Positions 6,137 to 6,419 of a DNA stretch of 6,419 bases are shown here, piece after piece; position 1 is the stretch's first letter; the number at the start of each line of letters is the position of its first letter. Source of the stretch: an uncultured Phaeodactylibacter sp. (lineage in GTDB: Bacteria; Bacteroidota; Bacteroidia; Chitinophagales; Saprospiraceae); contig CAJXXJ010000233.1 of the NCBI GenBank assembly GCA_913062745.1, forward strand, positions 1 to 6,419, in the 5' to 3' direction. Below the pieces are notes generated by a model, which worked only from the letters and a program-made list of their open reading frames with translations, did not search any database and was not told where the DNA came from. Both the position numbers and the translations under genes were made by a program.

Positions 6137-6388
6137 ATGGCGAACCACCAATCCTCCAAGAAGCGTATGCGTCAGGAAGCCAAGCGCCGCCTGCACAACC
6201 GCTACTATAAGAAGACCACGCGTACGGCTATCCGCAGCCTGCGCGAAGTAACCGACAAAGCAGAAGCGGAGAAGTTTTTCCCGAAAGTGGTCAGCATGAT
6301 TGACCGCCTTGCCAAGCGCGGCACTTGGCACGACAACAAAGCTTCCAACCTCAAGAGCAAGCTGTCGCGTTTTGTCAACGCTATGTAA
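6137..6388 (+). CDS. rpsT: 30S ribosomal protein bS20
   Basis: An 83-residue, very basic helical protein, near the usual size of bS20 (87 in E. coli). The N-terminus M-A-N-H-Q-S-S-K-K-R-M-R-Q, the R-L-H-N-R-Y-Y-K-K-T-T-R-T-A-I-R segment (18-33) and the D-K-A-E-A-E-K-F-F-P-K-V-V-S-M-I-D-R-L-A-K (40-60) helix are typical of Bacteroidota bS20, as is the C-terminal H-D-N-K-A-S-N-L-K-S-K-L. It binds 16S rRNA early in 30S assembly. The gene stands alone behind its own promoter, as rpsT usually does, and a probable terminator begins just after the stop. No start ambiguity: the ATG at 6137 gives the conserved MANH N-terminus. Confidence 0.97.
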   Translation: MANHQSSKKRMRQEAKRRLHNRYYKKTTRTAIRSLREVTDKAEAEKFFPKVVSMIDRLAKRGTWHDNKASNLKSKLSRFVNAM

Positions 6389-6389
6389 G

Positions 6390-6419
6390 CAAGCGCAGGC
6401 TTGATGCTTGGTACGCCAA
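6390..6419 (+). terminator. probable rpsT 3' hairpins, cut by the window edge
   Basis: Right after the rpsT stop, CAAGC (6390-6394) and GCTTG (6399-6403) form a 5-bp stem with a 4-nt loop. A second arm, TTGG (6408-6411) / CCAA (6416-6419), closes a TACG loop (UNCG-type in RNA) and may extend beyond the window with G and C. No T-run is visible because the sequence ends, so the terminator call is tentative. Confidence 0.35.

Noticed and set aside
5950..6159. 69-codon minus-strand frame across the rpsT promoter
   Set aside because: It overlaps the rpsT start antisense and is Lys/Arg/Phe-rich from AT-rich non-coding sequence; no promoter or family signature seen.

Overview
The window looks like a piece of a Bacteroidota chromosome. 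The proteins resemble those of that phylum (a short Bacteroidota-style lipoprotein, a 924-residue stand-alone E1o, an 83-residue bS20). Several upstream regions carry the TAnnTTTG -7 element with a TTG/TTTG-like -33 element, and start codons are preceded by A-rich sequence with no Shine-Dalgarno motif. The moderately high GC with these traits would fit a Saprospiria/Lewinella-like lineage, but that is a guess without a search.

Layout, left to right. Positions 1-143 hold the probable tail of an unidentified gene and a short spacer. A predicted lipoprotein of unknown function (+, 144-593) converges on a cytoplasmic TPR protein (-, 599-1324) with only 5 bp between stop codons. A 199-bp intergenic region carries the TPR promoter and, divergently, the upstream region of a SlyD-type FKBP peptidyl-prolyl isomerase (+, 1524-2030). 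A strong bidirectional intrinsic terminator (2051-2098) separates slyD from the convergent sucA (-, 2118-4892), which encodes the E1 subunit of 2-oxoglutarate dehydrogenase. Upstream of sucA is a 263-bp non-coding region containing a candidate promoter and a terminator-like hairpin in the presumed leader. Next is a secreted, probably outer-membrane beta-barrel protein (-, 5156-5884). A 252-bp divergent intergenic region leads to rpsT, encoding ribosomal protein bS20 (+, 6137-6388), which has the best promoter match in the window. The right edge cuts a probable hairpin just after rpsT.

The genes do not form one pathway. They are mostly single-gene transcription units covering central metabolism (sucA), protein folding (slyD), translation (rpsT), envelope (lipoprotein, beta-barrel) and a scaffold-type TPR protein. 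I see no mobile element, CRISPR array, tRNA, rRNA, toxin-antitoxin or defence system, and I do not think the window contains a novel multi-gene system. The observations most worth a second look are non-coding: the sucA leader hairpin, the alternative structures after the beta-barrel gene, and the bulged hairpin upstream of the rpsT promoter. The absence of sucB next to sucA is also notable.
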